A stretch of DNA of 64,000 nt from Roseiarcus sp963775575 (GTDB taxonomy: Bacteria; Pseudomonadota; Alphaproteobacteria; Rhizobiales; Beijerinckiaceae): NCBI GenBank assembly GCA_963775575.1, contig CAVZJG010000002.1, positions 1,922,001 through 1,986,000 on the forward strand. The letters are read 5' to 3'. The notes under the pieces were generated by a model. It made no database searches. It was not told the origin of the DNA and saw only the letters and a list, made by a program, of their open reading frames with translations. Made by a program: the position numbers and the translations under genes. This document shows, piece by piece, positions 1-9,006 of the stretch (position 1 is its first letter; each line of letters begins with the position of its first letter).

Positions 1-15
1 GGCCGTTCCGAGACG

Positions 16-762
16 GTGGTGCGGCGCTTGCCGCGACGCGGCCTCGAGGCGGCCGGGACGCTGCTCGAGGTCAGCGGGCTGACGTGCCGCTACGGCCGCA
101 TCGAGGCGCTGCGCGGCGTCGACCTGAAGGTCGGGGTCGGCGAGCTGGTCGCGCTGGTGGGCGCCAACGGCGCGGGCAAGACCACGCTGCTGCGTTGCAT
201 TTCGGGCGTTCTCGCCGCCGCCGCCGGCGCGATCCGCTTTGCCGGCGAAGACATCACGCGGGCGCGAAGCGACGTGCGCGTGCGCTTGGGGATCGCGCAA
301 GCGCCGGAAGGCCGGCAGGTCTTCGCGCCGATGTCGATCGAAGACAACCTGACGCTCGGCGCCTACACGCGTCCCGCTCGCGAGAGCCGCGAGAGCCTCG
401 CCGAGGTCTACGATCTCTTTCCGATTCTGCGGGAGCGGCGCGGCCGACCGGCCGGAACGCTCTCCGGCGGCCAGCAGCAGATGCTCTCGCTCGGCCGCGC
501 GCTGATGAGCAAGCCCAAACTGCTGCTGCTCGACGAGCCTTCGATGGGGCTCGCGCCGCTGATCGTCGAGGAGATCTTCCGCATCGTGAAGATGCTCAAG
601 GAAGCCGGCATCACCATCCTGATGGTCGAGCAGAACGCCCGCGCCGCTCTCGCCATCGCCGACCACGCCTACGTCATGGAGACCGGCCGGGCGACGATCG
701 AAGGGCCGGGCGCCGAACTCCTCGCCAACGACGAAGTGCGGCGCGCATATCTCGGCATGTGA
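16..762 (+). CDS. livF: Branched-chain amino acid ABC transporter ATP-binding protein (LivF type)
   Basis: This is a cytoplasmic ATPase subunit that would drive import of branched-chain amino acids or a related amide or urea substrate with LivG, LivH and LivM partners, which would lie upstream outside the window. Walker A GANGAGKTT is at about residues 49-57, the ABC signature LSGGQQQ near 148 and Walker B LLLLDEPS near 170. The MGLAPLIVEEIF stretch after Walker B is typical of LivF. The 248-residue reading begins at GTG 16 and is about 15 residues longer than usual. The family core starts near residue 16 (LLEVSGL), so the true start is uncertain and the gene may follow livG closely. It converges with aroA. 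Confidence 0.85.
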   Translation: MVRRLPRRGLEAAGTLLEVSGLTCRYGRIEALRGVDLKVGVGELVALVGANGAGKTTLLRCISGVLAAAAGAIRFAGEDITRARSDVRVRLGIAQAPEGRQVFAPMSIEDNLTLGAYTRPARESRESLAEVYDLFPILRERRGRPAGTLSGGQQQMLSLGRALMSKPKLLLLDEPSMGLAPLIVEEIFRIVKMLKEAGITILMVEQNARAALAIADHAYVMETGRATIEGPGAELLANDEVRRAYLGM

Positions 763-808
763 GGGGAGACTTGAGGGCCTGCGCCGACCTGCGAGGCGCT
801 GCGCCGCG

Positions 809-2146
809 CTACGCGAACGGCGCGCCGAGCCCCGCCATCAAAGCGCGGAAATCGGGAAAGCTGGTGGCGATGGTCGAAGCGTCGTCGACGGCCATCGGCT
901 TCGCCGAGGCCAATCCCATGACCAGGAAGCTCATGGCGATGCGATGGTCGAGATGGGTCGAGACCAGGCCGCCGCCCGGCGGCCGGCCGCCGTGGACGAC
1001 GAGATCGTCGCCGATGACCTCATGGCCGACGCCCGCCGCCGCGAGGCCGGCGGCGACCGCGGCGACCCGGTCGCTCTCCTTGACGCGCAGCTCGCGCAAT
1101 CCGTTCATCCGCGTGGCGCCGCGGGCGAACGCCGCCGCGACGGCGAGGATCGGGTATTCGTCGATCATCGAGGGCGCGCGAGAGGCGGGAACGTCGACGC
1201 CCTCGAGATCGCTCGCGCGCACCCGCAGGTCGGCGACTTCCTCGCCGCCTTCCTCGCGCCGGTCGAGAACGTCGATCCGCGCGCCCATTTCGATCAGCGT
1301 CGTCAAGATGCCCGCGCGCAACGGATTCGTCATCACGCCCTCGACGACGACGTCCGAGCCCGGGACGATCAACGCGGCGACGATGGGGAAGGCCGCCGAG
1401 GAGGGATCGGCCGGCACGACGACCGGGCGGGGCGTGAGCTCCGGACGGCCGACGAGGGTGACGCGCCGCCCCTCGCCTTCCGCCTCGACGCGGACGTCGG
1501 CGCCGAAATGCGCCAGCATCTTTTCGGTGTGGTCGCGCGAGGCTTCGGCCTCGACGACGGTGGTCTGGCCGCGCGCGTTGAGGCCGGCCAGCAGAACCGC
1601 GGACTTGATCTGGGCCGAAGCGACCGGCGTGCGATAGACGATCGGCGCGGGGTCGCTCGCGCCCCGCAGCGTGATCGGAAATCGGCCGCCCTCGGCCTCG
1701 GCGAGCGCCTGCGCGCCCATCAGTTGCAACGGATCGAGGATGCGGCGCATCGGCCGCTTGCGCAGCGACGCATCGCCGTCGAAGGTCGCGTCGAGGCCGT
1801 GGCCGGCCACCACCCCCATCATCAGGCGCGAGCCGGTTCCGGCGTTGCCGAAATCGAGGTCGTGGGTCGGCGCGAGGAGCGAGCCGAGCCCGGCGCCCGC
1901 GACCGTCCAACGGCCTTCGCCGCGCCGCTCGACGCGGGCGCCGAGCGCCTTGCAGGCCTCGCCGGTGCGCAGCACGTCGTCGCCTTCCAACAGCCCCTCG
2001 ATCGAGGTCACGCCGCAGCAGAGCAGGCCGAAAATAAGGGCGCGATGGGAGATCGACTTGTCGCCGGGGGGGCGCGCGCGCCCCTTGAGCGGGCCGCTTC
2101 GCTCGGCGCGCAGCGGCTGCGCGGTTTGCTGGGAGGAAAAAGCCAT
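809..2146 (-). CDS. aroA: 3-phosphoshikimate 1-carboxyvinyltransferase (EPSP synthase)
   Basis: This enzyme catalyses the sixth shikimate-pathway step: shikimate-3-phosphate plus PEP gives EPSP, towards aromatic amino acids. The 445-residue protein carries the substrate-binding motif PGDKSISHRA near the N-terminus, FGNAGTGSRLMMG, SAQIKSAVLLAGLN, the catalytic APSMIDEYPIL and LRVKESDR, and LDHRIAMSFLVMGLA. The overall pattern resembles class II enzymes such as Agrobacterium CP4. However, the loop reads NAGTGSRL, with Gly where CP4 has Ala100. In many Rhizobiales aroA is followed by cmk and rpsA. Here the next gene is a convergent livF, so the usual cluster is broken. Confidence 0.95.
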   Translation of the reverse strand: MAFSSQQTAQPLRAERSGPLKGRARPPGDKSISHRALIFGLLCCGVTSIEGLLEGDDVLRTGEACKALGARVERRGEGRWTVAGAGLGSLLAPTHDLDFGNAGTGSRLMMGVVAGHGLDATFDGDASLRKRPMRRILDPLQLMGAQALAEAEGGRFPITLRGASDPAPIVYRTPVASAQIKSAVLLAGLNARGQTTVVEAEASRDHTEKMLAHFGADVRVEAEGEGRRVTLVGRPELTPRPVVVPADPSSAAFPIVAALIVPGSDVVVEGVMTNPLRAGILTTLIEMGARIDVLDRREEGGEEVADLRVRASDLEGVDVPASRAPSMIDEYPILAVAAAFARGATRMNGLRELRVKESDRVAAVAAGLAAAGVGHEVIGDDLVVHGGRPPGGGLVSTHLDHRIAMSFLVMGLASAKPMAVDDASTIATSFPDFRALMAGLGAPFA

Positions 2147-2322
2147 CGCCGCTCACGGATTTCGCGTCGGCGCGTGCATTGCGCCACGTCGAGCAAACGC
2201 GCTCCTAACACCCTCGCCGCGCGGTGTCGACCATGGTCGCTGAATCGCATTGACATGGGCGACGGCGCCGACTAACCGAGGCCACCAAACGCAGCCCGCC
2301 CAACGACCAGGGAAACGTAGCC

Positions 2323-2697
2323 GTGGCCAAACCAGAGCTCGGAGCGAAGCGCCAATGCCACAGTTGCGGCGCGAAATTCTTCGATCTGAACAAAGACCCC
2401 GTCGTTTGCCCGAAATGCGGGGCGATCTTCCAGGGCGCCACGGCGCGGGCCGAACGCGCGCCGGCCAAAGAGGAAGAGGAGGAAGAGGCGGCCCCGCCGC
2501 CGGCGAGCGTTGAACTCGTCTCTCTCGACGAGGTCGAAGCGAGCGAAGAAAAGGCCGCCGAGCCGGTCGTCGCCGAAATCGACGTCGAGGAGGGGGAGGC
2601 CGCGCCGGACGACCCGTTCCTCGAACCGGAAGAGGAAGAAGACGACGACGTCGCCAACCTGATCGACGGCGACATCGCGCCGGACGAGGAGCCGTAA
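2323..2697 (+). CDS. TIGR02300 family zinc-ribbon, acidic-tail protein
   Basis: This is a 124-residue cytoplasmic protein. It has an N-terminal zinc ribbon made of two Cys-x-x-Cys knuckles (CHSC at 12-15 and CPKC at 29-32), with the FFDLN motif between them that matches the FYDLN signature of the family. The rest is a long Glu/Asp-rich tail. TIGR02300 proteins are restricted mainly to alphaproteobacteria and usually sit divergent to aroA, as here; their biochemical role is not established. ATG 2323 is the natural start because the zinc ribbon begins within ten residues. The gene converges with ccmH, with six bases between the stops. I see no tRNA in the 176-bp gap to aroA. Confidence 0.88.
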   Translation: MAKPELGAKRQCHSCGAKFFDLNKDPVVCPKCGAIFQGATARAERAPAKEEEEEEAAPPPASVELVSLDEVEASEEKAAEPVVAEIDVEEGEAAPDDPFLEPEEEEDDDVANLIDGDIAPDEEP

Positions 2698-2703
2698 TCG
2701 CGA

Positions 2704-3192
2704 TCATTCGGCGAGCGGGCCTCGAGTCTCTCGGTCGTCGCGCGTGACCTCGGCGAGGCGCTCTTCTTCGGCCGGGCTCAGCGCGGGGGTGGGTTCGCGT
2801 GCGCGGCGCGCGGCGAAATAGATTCCCAGCCCGCCGAGCGCCAGCGTCAGCGGCGCGCTCAGCCACAGCAGCAGCGTCTCCGGCTTGAACGGCGGCTTCA
2901 AGAGGATGAAGTCGCCGTAACGCGAGACCAGGAACGCGCGCACCGCGTCGTTGCTTTCGCCCTTGGCGATGCGTTCGCGGATCAGCACCCGGATGTCGTG
3001 CGCCAGCGGCGCGTCGGAGTCGTCGATCGACTCGTTCTGGCACACCATGCAGCGCAGCTCGGCCGACAGCGTCCGGGCGCGCGCCTCGAGCGCGGGGTCG
3101 CTCATCACTTCGTCGGGGTTCACCGCGCGTGCGACGCCGGCGGCGAGGACGAGGGCGAGGGCGAGGGCGAGGGCGACGCGCAGGGTCTTCAT
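2704..3192 (-). CDS. ccmH: Cytochrome c-type biogenesis protein CcmH/CycL
   Basis: This is a membrane-anchored periplasmic thiol-oxidoreductase that presents reduced apocytochrome c for heme ligation. From ATG 3192 the protein has 162 residues: a signal peptide with a repetitive Ala/Leu core, the redox motif LRCMVCQN, and the downstream IRERIAKGESNDAVRAFLV region. A C-terminal membrane helix (LLLWLSAPLTLALGGLGIYF) precedes a charged tail. An upstream in-frame extension exists, but it overlaps ccmF and lacks a signal peptide, so 3192 is preferred. Only two bases separate it from the ccmF stop, so it is the last gene of the ccmI-E-F-H operon. Confidence 0.93.
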   Translation of the reverse strand: MKTLRVALALALALVLAAGVARAVNPDEVMSDPALEARARTLSAELRCMVCQNESIDDSDAPLAHDIRVLIRERIAKGESNDAVRAFLVSRYGDFILLKPPFKPETLLLWLSAPLTLALGGLGIYFAARRAREPTPALSPAEEERLAEVTRDDRETRGPLAE

Positions 3193-3194
3193 CG

Positions 3195-5180
3195 TCAGCG
3201 CGCCGCTGCGGCCGTCGCGGCGGCGCTGGACTTGGCCCGCGCCGGCGCGCCGAAGCGCAGGCGCCGGTCGGCGAGCGACAACGCGGCGCCGAGCGCCATC
3301 ACGCAGGCGCCGAGCCAAATCAGCGTCACCAGCGGCTTCCAATAGAGGCGCGCCGGCACCGTCCCGTCGGCGTCGGGATCGCCGATCGACACGTAGACCT
3401 GGCCGAAAGCGATCGTGGCGATGCCCGCCTGCGTCGTCGCCATTTGGCGCGTCGCGAATTGGCGGCGCGCGGGCTCAATCGCGGCGACGAAAGCGCCGCC
3501 CGAGCGGATCGTCATCGGCGCGACGATTTCGCGGTAATTGGGACCGTTGCGCTCGCCGACCGTGTCGATGACGATCTCATAGGGGCCGACGGTCTGCGGC
3601 GCGCCGACGCGCATCGAAGCGATTGTCTCGGCGCCGAAGCCGGTCGCGGCGAGGCCGAGCAAGACGATTCCGGCGCCCGTGTGCGCGCACGCGCCGCCCC
3701 AGAACGACAGCGGCAGCCCCCGCGCGCGCGAGAATGTGGCCGAAAGCGACAGCCCGCGCCGCCAGAGGCGCGCTGCGATTTCGCTCAGCGAGCCCAGGAT
3801 GACGAACACCGCCAGTCCCGCGGCGATCGGCGCTAGCACCGGCCCGCCGCGCACAAACGCGATCAGCGCGACGAAAACGACGAAGCCGCCGGTCAAGGCG
3901 ACGGCGAGGCGCTGGGCGACGCCGAGCAGGTCGCCGCGCTTCCAGGCCAGCGAGAAGCCGAACGGCATCGCGAAGCACGCCGCCAGCAGCAGCACGCCGG
4001 CGGTCAGGTTGAAGAACGGCGCGCCGACGGTGATCTTGTCACCGGTGATCTGTTCCAACGCCAGTGGATAGAGGGTGCCGAACACGACGGTCGCGCAGGC
4101 GGCGGTCAGCAGCAGGTTGTTGAGCGCCAGCGCGCCCTCGCGCGAAATCGGCGCGAACAGGCCGCCCTGCTTGAGCAACGGCGCCCGCCAGGCGAACAGG
4201 CTCAGCGAGCCCGCGATGAAGACGGCGAGAATGGCGAGGATGAACACGCCGCGCCGGGGATCGCTGGCGAAGGCGTGCACCGAGGTCAGTACACCCGAGC
4301 GCACCAGGAACGTGCCGAGCAGCGAAAACGAAAAGGTCAGAATGGCGAGGAAGATCGTCCACACCTTCAGCGCGTCGCGCTTTTCCATCACCGCCGCCGA
4401 ATGGATGAATGCGGTGCCCGCGAGCCATGGCATCAGCGAAGCGTTCTCGACCGGGTCCCAGAACCAGAAGCCGCCCCAGCCGAGGGTGTAATAGGCCCAG
4501 TACGATCCCATCGCGACGCCGAGCGTCAGGAAGGCCCAGGCGACAAGGGCGAAGGGGCGCACGAAGCGCGCCCAGGCGGCGTCGATATGTCTCTCGATCA
4601 GCGCCGCGGCGGCGAAGGAAAAGACGATCGAGAAGCCGACATAGCCGAGATAGAGCAGCGGCGGATGGATGGCGAGGCCGGGGTCCTGCAGGACCGGGTT
4701 GAGATCGCGCCCCTCGAACGGCGCCGGCGACAGCCGCTCGAACGGATTCGAGGTCAGCAGGATGAAGGCGAGAAAGGCTGCGCCGATCAGTCCCTGGACG
4801 GCGAGCACGTTGGCGCGCAGCCTCGCCGGCAACGCGCGGCCGAAGACCGCCACCAGCACGCCGAACGCCGACAGGATGAGGACCCACAACAGCATCGAGC
4901 CTTCGTGGTTCCCCCAGACGCCGGAGACCTTGTAGATCGCCGGCACGGCGCTGTGCGAATTCTCGGCGACGTTGAGCACCGAGAAGTCGGAGGCCAGATG
5001 CGCCCACGCCAGCGCGGCGAACGAGATGGCGATCAGCGCGAACTGCGCCAACGCCGCGCTCGAGCCGACGCTCATCAGCGCGCGATCGGAGCGCCAGGCG
5101 CCGATGAGCGGCGCGCTCGCCTGGACCAGCGCCAGGGCGAGCGCGAGGATCAGCGCGAAATGGCCGATTTCGACGATCAC
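3195..5180 (-). CDS. ccmF: Heme lyase CcmF/NrfE family (CycK)
   Basis: This is a large polytopic inner-membrane protein of 661 residues, the core of the System I cytochrome c heme ligation complex. It receives heme from CcmE and attaches it to apocytochrome with CcmH and CcmI. The tryptophan-rich WWD signature is clear (GGFWFWDPVENASLMPWL), as are SGVWGNHEGSMLLWV and the helix pattern of at least a dozen membrane segments. The length is normal for the family. ATG 5180 overlaps the ccmE stop by four bases (ATGA), which indicates translational coupling. CcmABCD are not in this window. Confidence 0.96.
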   Translation of the reverse strand: MIVEIGHFALILALALALVQASAPLIGAWRSDRALMSVGSSAALAQFALIAISFAALAWAHLASDFSVLNVAENSHSAVPAIYKVSGVWGNHEGSMLLWVLILSAFGVLVAVFGRALPARLRANVLAVQGLIGAAFLAFILLTSNPFERLSPAPFEGRDLNPVLQDPGLAIHPPLLYLGYVGFSIVFSFAAAALIERHIDAAWARFVRPFALVAWAFLTLGVAMGSYWAYYTLGWGGFWFWDPVENASLMPWLAGTAFIHSAAVMEKRDALKVWTIFLAILTFSFSLLGTFLVRSGVLTSVHAFASDPRRGVFILAILAVFIAGSLSLFAWRAPLLKQGGLFAPISREGALALNNLLLTAACATVVFGTLYPLALEQITGDKITVGAPFFNLTAGVLLLAACFAMPFGFSLAWKRGDLLGVAQRLAVALTGGFVVFVALIAFVRGGPVLAPIAAGLAVFVILGSLSEIAARLWRRGLSLSATFSRARGLPLSFWGGACAHTGAGIVLLGLAATGFGAETIASMRVGAPQTVGPYEIVIDTVGERNGPNYREIVAPMTIRSGGAFVAAIEPARRQFATRQMATTQAGIATIAFGQVYVSIGDPDADGTVPARLYWKPLVTLIWLGACVMALGAALSLADRRLRFGAPARAKSSAAATAAAAR

Positions 5181-5623
5181 GGCTTGGCGCTCCCCTCTTG
5201 CCAGCGGCCCTGTTTCTTCAGCGCGTCGACGACTTCGCGCGGCATGTAGCGCTCGTCGTGCTTGGCGAGGATCGTTTCCGCGCGCAACTGGCCGGGCGCC
5301 TCCAGCACCCCCTCGGCGACGACGCCCTGTCCCTCGCGAAACAGGTCGGGCGGCAGCCCTTCATAGGAGACTTTGATCTGGTGCGCGCCGTCGGTGATGG
5401 AAAAATCCAGCTTGTCGTTGGCCGTCTTGGTGACCGAGCCGGGCTCGACAAGGCCGCCGACCCTCAGCCGCGCGCCGGCCTGAACGTTCTTCTGCAGCAC
5501 TTCGCTCGGGCTGTAGAAGAACACGATGCTGCCGTTCAGCGCATAGAGCGCCAAGCCGACGGCGGCGGCGACGACGCCGAGCGCGACGGCGATGAGCGCG
5601 AGTCGGCGGCCTTTGCGCGTCAC
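5177..5623 (-). CDS. ccmE: Cytochrome c maturation heme chaperone CcmE (CycJ)
   Basis: This is a periplasmic, N-terminally anchored heme chaperone. It binds heme covalently through a histidine and passes it to CcmF. The 148-residue protein has a short basic N-terminus, one membrane helix (about residues 8-28), an OB-fold beta domain with RVGGLVEPGSV, and the heme-binding motif LAKHDERYMP, with His122 as the covalent ligand and Tyr126 as the axial ligand. The Ser/Ala/Lys-rich tail is short. It starts three bases after the ccmI stop and overlaps ccmF by four bases. Confidence 0.96.
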   Translation of the reverse strand: MTRKGRRLALIAVALGVVAAAVGLALYALNGSIVFFYSPSEVLQKNVQAGARLRVGGLVEPGSVTKTANDKLDFSITDGAHQIKVSYEGLPPDLFREGQGVVAEGVLEAPGQLRAETILAKHDERYMPREVVDALKKQGRWQEGSAKP

Positions 5624-5626
5624 CCG

Positions 5627-6712
5627 TCAGCCTCCCAGTCCCAATTCCTGCGCCAGCGCGTCGAGGCCCGCTCGCGCTCCCGCGTCGCCCGCCAGCGCCT
5701 TGCGCGCCGCGGCGAGCGCGTCCCTCGCCTTTTCCGGTTCGTGCAGCACGGAATAGGCGCGAATAAGGCGCGCCCACTCGCCGGCGTCGCCGCCGTTTTG
5801 AGCCAGCCGCGTCGCCAGCCGCTCGACCATGCCGCGGATCGTCGCCGCTTGTCCGTCGTCCGGCGGGGCGCTCGCGGGCGTGGACGCGACGGCGCCGCCC
5901 TCGAGCGCCGCCAACCGCGCCGCAAGCGCGCGCGTCCAGGGCGCGTCGGCGGGCGCCTCGCCGAGCAACGCCCGGTAGATCGCGATCGCCTTCGCCTTGT
6001 CGCCGTCCTGCTCGGCGGCGAGGCCGAGATAGAAGCGCGCCGCGGGCAGGCCCGGCTCGGCGGCGAGCGCCTTGTCGAAGGCGGCGCGCGCGTCGGCGGT
6101 GACGCCGCCGCCCGCCGCGCCGACCAGCGCCTCGCCGTAATCGGCGCGCCGCGCCGCGCTTTCACCGTTGAGCCGCAGCGACTCGCCGAAGGCGTTGACC
6201 GCGTCGTCGAAGCGGCCGAGGCGCATGTAGACCGGCGCGATCGCCGCCCAGGCCCTGCCGTCGTCGGGCGAGGCGGCCAGGCGCGCTTCGATGCGCGCGA
6301 TCGGCGCCTCGAGGGCTCGGGCGCTCCGGACGTCCGCGGCGCGGCCGGCGAGCGGCGCGTCGGGCAGGTCCGGCCGGCCCAGGTCGACGTAGAGGGCGAG
6401 CGCGACCAAGGGAATGGCGATCACGATGAGCGCGGCGACTCGCCTGAGGCTCGCGGACTCGCCGGCGCCGCTCACGAGCGGCGGCGCGGCGCTGGCCGCG
6501 ATCAGGCGCCGCGCGGCCTCGGCGCGCGCGCCGGCGGCTTCCTCGGCCGGCAATTGCCCGCGCTCGACGTCGCGCTCGATTTCGCCGAGCTGGGCTTTGT
6601 AGAAGGCGAGTTCGCTCGCCGCGTCGGCGCCGCCCTTGCGACGAAGCGCCAACGGCCACAGTGCGGCCAAGACCGCGAGGCCCGTCATGCCGGCAAGGAC
6701 GAACCACAGCAT
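5627..6712 (-). CDS. ccmI: Cytochrome c biogenesis protein CcmI/CycH
   Basis: This inner-membrane protein of 361 residues binds apocytochrome c and feeds it to the CcmFH lyase. The N-terminal 120 residues hold two membrane segments (near 1-22 and 92-110) with a cytoplasmic loop between them containing ELAFYKAQLGEIERDVERGQ, characteristic of CcmI. After this come tetratricopeptide-like repeats (AWAAIAPVYMRLGRFDDAVNAF, ARFYLGLAAEQDGDKAKAIA). It is the first gene of the ccm operon. The 100-bp gap to the histidine kinase stop upstream probably holds the promoter, although I cannot define one. Confidence 0.93.
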   Translation of the reverse strand: MLWFVLAGMTGLAVLAALWPLALRRKGGADAASELAFYKAQLGEIERDVERGQLPAEEAAGARAEAARRLIAASAAPPLVSGAGESASLRRVAALIVIAIPLVALALYVDLGRPDLPDAPLAGRAADVRSARALEAPIARIEARLAASPDDGRAWAAIAPVYMRLGRFDDAVNAFGESLRLNGESAARRADYGEALVGAAGGGVTADARAAFDKALAAEPGLPAARFYLGLAAEQDGDKAKAIAIYRALLGEAPADAPWTRALAARLAALEGGAVASTPASAPPDDGQAATIRGMVERLATRLAQNGGDAGEWARLIRAYSVLHEPEKARDALAAARKALAGDAGARAGLDALAQELGLGG

Positions 6713-6812
6713 CGAGGCGGCCTCTTAAAGCGACGCGGCGCAGCAAGGGAAACGACGCGCGCGGCGGTTCTTAATGCATCTCTTCGATTTCAGGAAATGC
6801 GCGTTTTCTCCG

Positions 6813-8237
6813 TCAAGCTCCGCCCGCCGCGACGCCGCCGGCGCCCTTCGTCGAAAGGCTGGGCAGCCTGAGGCTCGCCCGCAGGCCGCCGAGCGGGCTC
6901 TCTTCGAGGCGCAGCGCGCCGCCGTAGGCCGAGGCAAGGTCGACGACGATGGAGAGCCCGAGGCCGGAGCCGGGCCGCGATTCGTCGAGCTTTTGCCCGC
7001 GCACCAGCGCCGCGGCGCGCGCCTGCGGATCGAGCCCGGGGCCGTCGTCGTCGATCGCGACGATGAAGAAGCGGCGGCCGGCGGCGTCCAGGTCCGGATC
7101 GCGCTCGGCGACGACGACGACGCGCTGACGCGCCCACTTGCCGGCGTTGTCGAGCAGATTGCCGATCATGTCGGTCAGATCCTGCAATTCGCCGCGAAAG
7201 CGCAGGCGGTCCGGCGCGTCGATGGAGAAGGCGAGCGCGCGGTCGCGGTAGACCTTTTCGAAAGTGCGCACGAGCCCTTCGATCACCGGACGAACTTCGG
7301 TCGCCGCGCCGGCGGCGCGGGCGCGCGCCGCCGCCCGCGCGCGATCGAGATAGAAGCTCACCTGTCGCCGCATCACGCCGGCCTGCTCGCGCACCTTGTC
7401 GGCGAGCTTGGGGCTGTTGGAATCGGCCTCGTTGACGATGACGCTCAAGGGGGTCTTCAGCGCGTGCGCGAGATTGCCGACTTGGGTGCGGGCGCGCTCC
7501 ACCACGCCGCGATTGGCGTCGAGCAGAAGATTGATCTCGGCGGCGAGCGGCGCGACGTCTTGTGGAAATTCGCCGCTGATCCGCTCCGCCTCGCCGCGCC
7601 GGATCGCCGCGAGCCCCTCCCGCAGCACCCTGAGCGGGCGCAGGCCGAAGCGCACCGCCAGCGCCGTCGAGCCGAGCAGCGCGATCGCCAACACCAGAAA
7701 CGTCGCCGCCAGCGCGTATTCGAAATCCTCGATCTCGCTCTGAATCACGTCGGCGTTGGCGGCGACCTGAATGAGGTAGCGGCCCTCCTCGCCGGCGTCG
7801 ATCTCGCGCTCGATCATGCGCAGCGGGCGATCGCCGGGGCCGACGACGTAGCCGCTGCGCACCGCGCCGCGCTCTTGCCCAGCCTCGGCCGCGCCCAGGC
7901 CCGGCAACTGGGTCGCGAACAGCGAGCGCGAGGTGCGAATTTCCGGGCGATCCACGTCGAGGCGGGTGATCTGCCAGTACCACCCGGAAAAGGCCAGCTC
8001 GAACTGGGGATCGATCGCCGGCGAAGCGGCGGCGCGCGCCTCCTCCCCGACCACGGCGACATTGGCCACCAGCGCCTTGAGATAGACCCCGAGCTGCTCG
8101 TCGAAATTCGCTTCGCTCGAGCGCGCGTTGAGCGCGGAAAGGCCGAGCCCGGCGACGATCAGAATCGTCGAGCTCCAGAAGGCGGCCGAAACGAACAGAC
8201 GCGAGGCGATCGACCGCGGGTTCGGCGCTTTGAGCAT
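6813..8237 (-). CDS. Two-component sensor histidine kinase (PhoQ/FeuQ-like)
   Basis: This is a membrane sensor kinase of about 474 residues. The first transmembrane helix is near residues 12-32, followed by a periplasmic domain with FSGWYWQITRLD and a second helix near 180-200 (FLVLAIALLGSTALAVRF). A HAMP-like segment precedes the H-box HALKTPLSVIVNEA, the N-box NLLDNAGKWAR, and the G-boxes DDGPGLD and GSGLGLSIV. The chosen start at ATG 8237 (MLKAPNPRS) removes an unlikely 212-residue upstream extension that would lie over the response regulator gene. It is the third gene of a PepSY-regulator-kinase operon, an arrangement common for PhoPQ-like systems. The signal is unknown. Confidence 0.9.
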   Translation of the reverse strand: MLKAPNPRSIASRLFVSAAFWSSTILIVAGLGLSALNARSSEANFDEQLGVYLKALVANVAVVGEEARAAASPAIDPQFELAFSGWYWQITRLDVDRPEIRTSRSLFATQLPGLGAAEAGQERGAVRSGYVVGPGDRPLRMIEREIDAGEEGRYLIQVAANADVIQSEIEDFEYALAATFLVLAIALLGSTALAVRFGLRPLRVLREGLAAIRRGEAERISGEFPQDVAPLAAEINLLLDANRGVVERARTQVGNLAHALKTPLSVIVNEADSNSPKLADKVREQAGVMRRQVSFYLDRARAAARARAAGAATEVRPVIEGLVRTFEKVYRDRALAFSIDAPDRLRFRGELQDLTDMIGNLLDNAGKWARQRVVVVAERDPDLDAAGRRFFIVAIDDDGPGLDPQARAAALVRGQKLDESRPGSGLGLSIVVDLASAYGGALRLEESPLGGLRASLRLPSLSTKGAGGVAAGGA

Positions 8238-8278
8238 GGTTGCGATCCGGATCGGCGGGGCCGCGCGGGGGGCGGCGA

Positions 8279-8980
8279 TCAGCGGGCGCTCCTGCGCTTG
8301 GGCGCGGCGGCGCCCGATTCGACGTCCCCCTCGACGATGTACCCCAGACCTCGCGCGGTCTGGATGACGTCGACGCCGAGTTTCTTGCGCAGGCGGCCGA
8401 CGAAAACCTCGATCGTGTTCGAATCGCGATCGAAATCCTGATCGTAGAGATGTTCGACGATCTCGCTGCGCGAAACGATGCGCCCGGCATGGTGCATGAG
8501 ATAGGACAACAGCCGATATTCGTGGCTGGTCAGCTTGATGGCGGCGCCGTTGACGCTGACGCGGCCGGCGCGCGCGTCGAGGCGCACCGGCCCCGCGACG
8601 AGTTCGCTCGACGCATGGCCCGCGGCGCGGCGCAGCAGCGCGCGTAGGCGCGCCAGCACTTCCTCCATGTGAAACGGTTTGCCGACGTAATCGTCGGCGC
8701 CGGCGTCGAAGCCGTGCACTTTGTCGCTCCAGCGATCGCGCGCCGTCAAAATAAGCACCGGCATGGCGCGGCCGTCCTTGCGCCACGCCTCGAGAACGGA
8801 AACGCCGTCGCGTTTGGGCAGGCCGATGTCGAGCACGACCGCGTCGTAGGGCTCGGTGTCGCCAAGAAACCATCCTTCCTCGCCGTCGAAAGCGCAGTCG
8901 ACCGCGTAGCCCGCCGCCTCCAACGCCGTCACGATCTGCCCATTGAGATCGCGATCGTCTTCGACAACGAGCAGGCGCAT
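8279..8980 (-). CDS. OmpR/PhoP-family response regulator
   Basis: This is a DNA-binding response regulator of 233 residues and the cognate partner of the downstream histidine kinase. The receiver domain has the acidic pocket VVEDD at 5-9, phospho-acceptor Asp51 (VVLDIGLP), Thr79 and Lys101 (VGKPF). The C-terminal winged helix contains LTSHEYRLLSYLMHH and RSEIVEHLYDQDFDRDSNTIEVFVGRLRKK. It precedes the kinase with about 41 bases between the genes. The C-terminus has a basic tail. The target genes are unknown; the PepSY gene upstream may be part of the regulon. Confidence 0.93.
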   Translation of the reverse strand: MRLLVVEDDRDLNGQIVTALEAAGYAVDCAFDGEEGWFLGDTEPYDAVVLDIGLPKRDGVSVLEAWRKDGRAMPVLILTARDRWSDKVHGFDAGADDYVGKPFHMEEVLARLRALLRRAAGHASSELVAGPVRLDARAGRVSVNGAAIKLTSHEYRLLSYLMHHAGRIVSRSEIVEHLYDQDFDRDSNTIEVFVGRLRKKLGVDVIQTARGLGYIVEGDVESGAAAPKRRSAR

Positions 8981-9006
8981 GATGGGTTACGCTTCCTTTC
9001 GCGAGA

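Noticed and set aside
2147..2322. A tRNA gene between aroA and the TIGR02300 gene
   Set aside because: Some Rhizobiales carry a tRNA here, but no cloverleaf or TTCGA-type arm can be drawn in this gap.
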